Part shown: piece by piece, positions 62,401-64,000 of the stretch
Position numbering within the stretch: the first letter of the stretch is position 1
How the letters are laid out: each line of letters opens with the position of its first letter
DNA from: Owenia fusiformis
Taxonomy: Eukaryota; Annelida; Polychaeta; Sabellida; Oweniidae
Direction: 5' to 3'
DNA length: 64,000 nt
Assembly: GCA_903813345.2 (NCBI GenBank)
Contig: CAIIXF020000005.1
Span: forward strand, 11,971,375 to 12,035,374
Translations under genes and position numbers: made by a program
Notes under the pieces: generated by a model
Seen by the model: the letters and a program-made list of their open reading frames with translations, nothing else
Told to the model about the DNA's origin: nothing
Databases searched by the model: none

Positions 62401-63994
62401 CTTCATGGTGAGAAAAATATTTTCTTAGGCTAAATTTTTTCCTCAAGTTAAGTTAAGACATAGGTCTGGGAAAATGTATAATAAAAAAGATGAGTTGAAT
62501 ACACCAAGTAAAGAGATCTCTTTACTTGGTGTATTCGACTCGATCTTTATATGCATGTTCCCGGGGCTATGTTACTGCTTGTGCTACATGTAGATCTCAG
62601 CTCTTAAAATACAATCAAGGACAGAAAAATCTAAAGTTTAAAATTTAAAGTTGGCCACTAGACCAATAAACTTTGCTTTGTCAAGTCAATTTAATAAAAA
62701 AGGATAGTGGGACCAGGATAGAAGATGGCCAACATGGGCAAGGCTAGATAGAAAGCTAAAACCTGTTTCTTTATGAGCTGTCTTTACTATTTTATAAGGA
62801 AATATTACCATTTTACGAGACCCGCGAGAACCGTGAAAGAACCGAACCGTGAACCTAAAAACCGTGACCGAACCGAACCGTTGGAATTTTGAACCGTTTG
62901 ACCCCTAGTTTACAGTGTGGCAAATAAGAGGTCGCCAAACACCAAAAAGAGGGAGTGAAAAACATTTGGCGATAGAAGTTGCGATCTATCTCGACAATTT
63001 TGGCGATGTTAGATCTATAAACTTCACAGTTTTTATCCCCGACATTCTTGAAAAATGAAGTTTCATAGTTGATCCTATTCCCATTCACAAAGCTTTTTAT
63101 TCTACCTAAAACATGATCAGAATAGAAGAACATAAAGCCACCTACCTTAGAGAAGAACAATTTGAAGTAAAATAGCCAGATAATCATCAGTATTTAGAAA
63201 AAAACACTGAAAAATCATCTAAATTTTGCCGTGAGCAGGCAGGAAGTTAGCCTACTCGGAGGTAACAATTTTGGTATTGTATCTGTATTGATCGCACTGC
63301 CATCTTTATAACTTATGAAAAACTGTTGAAGTAAAAATTCATTTATAACAACCAGATACCTGTCTAGAACTCCTTGCACATTTGATTCCTTTATTTGTTT
63401 ATCCTCATTAGACTAAAAAAAGTTCATGATGTTCATTTTAAAGAGGTTCAATTCAAAAGATGCTACATTTTCAAAATATTGATCTCTCCAAACTCTGAAA
63501 TAAAAGCTTCTTTGATGATACATACTCTAGCAGTATAGCCTAATAACACAATTTTCTTCATCTATATTGTTAGTACATACAACTCTAGTACAGACATTTG
63601 ATCAGCATGCTCTGTCTAATTTACCCTCAAAAAATTATGAGTAAGATTTTTCCAACCTACCTACCTGCCTACCCCAAATCTGAAATTTCATTGATCAGGA
63701 AACAGACATGTGTGGCCTTTCCACTTATTTTAAGCAGTTTAATTTACCATTCGCAATTCATGCACAGTTTAAGATGAGGGCAAAATTTATGCTGACTAGA
63801 CAAAATTATGGCCAGACGAAAAATATTTTGGCGAGAGTGTTTCAAATGTCTCTGGACAAATTTGGCTATAGTGAAAAAATCCTTATTTGCCAGACTGTGT
63901 TTAGAAATGTTTTGACATTATGATAGAGACATGTTGTGACATTGTATTTCAGAGATGCTGTTGTCATCTCTCAATGAAAGTGAACAGCTACTTG
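53465..63994 (+). CDS. HAUS8: HAUS augmin-like complex subunit 8 (3' end outside window)
   Basis: Thirteen exons in phase: 53465-53529, 54419-54531, 54776-54911, 55025-55127, 55672-55847, 56031-56375, 56602-56737, 58143-58386, 58889-59025, 59721-59852, 60113-60232, 60679-60820 and 63953-63994, giving 630 codons so far. HAUS8 (Hice1) is the microtubule-binding subunit of augmin, which recruits gamma-tubulin to spindle microtubules for branching nucleation. The basic KKKRRKMKGTVIPSRF block (residues 325-340) matches the start of the microtubule-binding part. The coiled-coil half begins near residue 486. The family signature YGTLAQALDTTRHQIPLRGI occupies residues 587-606. About 310 disordered Ser/Pro/Thr-rich residues precede VIPSRF, far more than in human HAUS8 (about 410 aa in total). 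Introns 7 and 12 are full of transposons. Confidence 0.9.
53748..54074 (-). CDS. Uncertain 108-aa open frame antisense to HAUS8 intron 1
   Basis: An ATG-started frame on the minus strand encodes an acidic, aromatic-rich 108-aa protein (start MIVDFEEEFTLNY, middle CYDDPEECAFGFTEIMFRD). AATAAA follows on the same strand near 53543. There is no recognised family, no clear promoter and no second exon. It may be chance in AT-rich DNA. Confidence 0.2.
   Translation of the reverse strand: MIVDFEEEFTLNYAITQGQIDTNIIACLSRISYTNFVASLKCYDDPEECAFGFTEIMFRDNFVFEVESSLFLYHLFVHVKLYSHYGYYHKLHQYNPCINEINLIVKII
56754..57534. mobile_element. 781-bp element with ATCAGAGATCA inverted ends, probably compound
   Basis: Starts ATCAGAGATCACGGTAG and ends CTATCATGATCTCTGAT. 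Words of the form GGCGAA and ATGGCTAA appear near both ends. An inner segment starting GAGGTGTCACGGTTTCCCG looks like a second, hAT-like insertion. It begins only 16 bp after the HAUS8 exon 7 donor. Confidence 0.6.
57670..58035. mobile_element. 366-bp hAT-like remnant
   Basis: Left TAGGGCCACGGTCAGTACG and right GAAACCGTGAGAGCCCTA are imperfect inverses. CGGTTC/GAACCG-type words inside resemble the intact hAT-type element at 61143-62907. No duplication remains. It is in HAUS8 intron 7. Confidence 0.5.
59125..59332. repeat. Partial copy of the 52236-53050 element
   Basis: ACGCTATATTGTGGCAATTC, TGGGATTTCATATGA, CAGAATTAGCGAC, AAATGAGGACCAAGTGATTA and TTTGTGACAAC match the right half of that element without its nested insert, which independently shows the insert is foreign. 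It is in HAUS8 intron 9. Confidence 0.75.
60432..60541. repeat. Dispersed repeat with CACCAGAAGTGGTGA core, copy 2
   Basis: TCATCACCAGAAGTGGTGAT and following text match 39196-39307. It is in HAUS8 intron 11. Confidence 0.6.
61143..62907. mobile_element. 1,765-bp hAT-type element with perfect 8-bp duplication
   Basis: GTTTACAG is repeated exactly at 61135-61142 and 62908-62915. The ends are TAGGGGTTAACCGCGG and CCGTTTGACCCCTA, and subterminal CGGTTC/GAACCG words are dense on both sides. An 8-bp duplication with TAGGG-type ends fits hAT transposons. No hAT transposase is seen, but a gag-like fragment on the minus strand is inside. It is in HAUS8 intron 12. Confidence 0.85.
61697..62136 (-). 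pseudogene. Decayed Ty3/gypsy-type gag fragment
   Basis: On the minus strand an ATG at 62136 opens a frame that contains PPDGFDF. After a frame change the reading continues with WPKWKRRFERYRLA, a QINMLIYIMG segment and FNMRVQKEGESVDSY. These are capsid-region signatures of Ty3/gypsy retrotransposon gag. The frame ends at 61697 without protease or reverse transcriptase. It is a broken fragment carried inside the hAT-type element. Confidence 0.7.
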
Positions 63995-64000
63995 GTGAGT

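Overview
The window is animal nuclear DNA: AT-rich, with long introns bounded by GT...AG sites, 3' splice sites ending in TTTCAG, and many small inverted-repeat transposons. The gene families are metazoan (HOGA1, THEG, NOP16, HIGD2A, TRIAP1, ARL10, HAUS8 and an ARM-TIR protein). The ARM-TIR family and the mollusc-like repeats suggest a marine invertebrate, probably a lophotrochozoan, but I cannot name a species. Exon models were built by hand. Every junction was checked for splice sites and for reading-frame phase, so a wrong junction would normally show up as a frame break.

Layout. 573-7058 (-): ARM-TIR protein, 3' end outside the window. 9792-15864 (+): mitochondrial 4-hydroxy-2-oxoglutarate aldolase, complete in seven exons. 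15865-22584: gene-free, with simple repeats and poly-C/poly-G hairpins. 22585-27818 (+): THEG-repeat sperm-type protein with a 307-codon disordered first exon. One of its introns ends in a 35-bp tandem array in which every unit copies the 3' splice site of the next exon. 29497-36152 (-): NOP16, head-to-head with HIGD2A (36442-37723, +). An intronless TRIAP1 gene lies inside the HIGD2A intron. 37724-45515: long gene-poor stretch filled with palindromic elements, with one unassigned possible exon near 44.9-45.0 kb. 45516-53307 (-): ARL10, head-to-head with HAUS8 (53465 to beyond the right edge, +).

How the genes relate. As I recall the human map, ARL10, NOP16 and HIGD2A are also neighbours on chromosome 5q35, so this block looks like ancient conserved microsynteny, including the divergent NOP16/HIGD2A promoter. 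HOGA1, HIGD2A and TRIAP1 are mitochondrial, NOP16 is nucleolar, and HAUS8 is a spindle microtubule nucleation factor. Perfect ETS-type sites lie before HOGA1 and between NOP16 and HIGD2A, and an NRF1-like site lies between ARL10 and HAUS8. This is the usual promoter grammar of housekeeping genes.

The rest is largely transposon debris: TA-flanked pogo/mariner-type MITEs, a hAT-type element with a perfect 8-bp target duplication that carries a decayed Ty3/gypsy gag fragment, two elements with 5-bp duplications, a nested element with a 9-bp duplication, and an 838-bp foldback. I found no tRNA, rRNA or CRISPR array.
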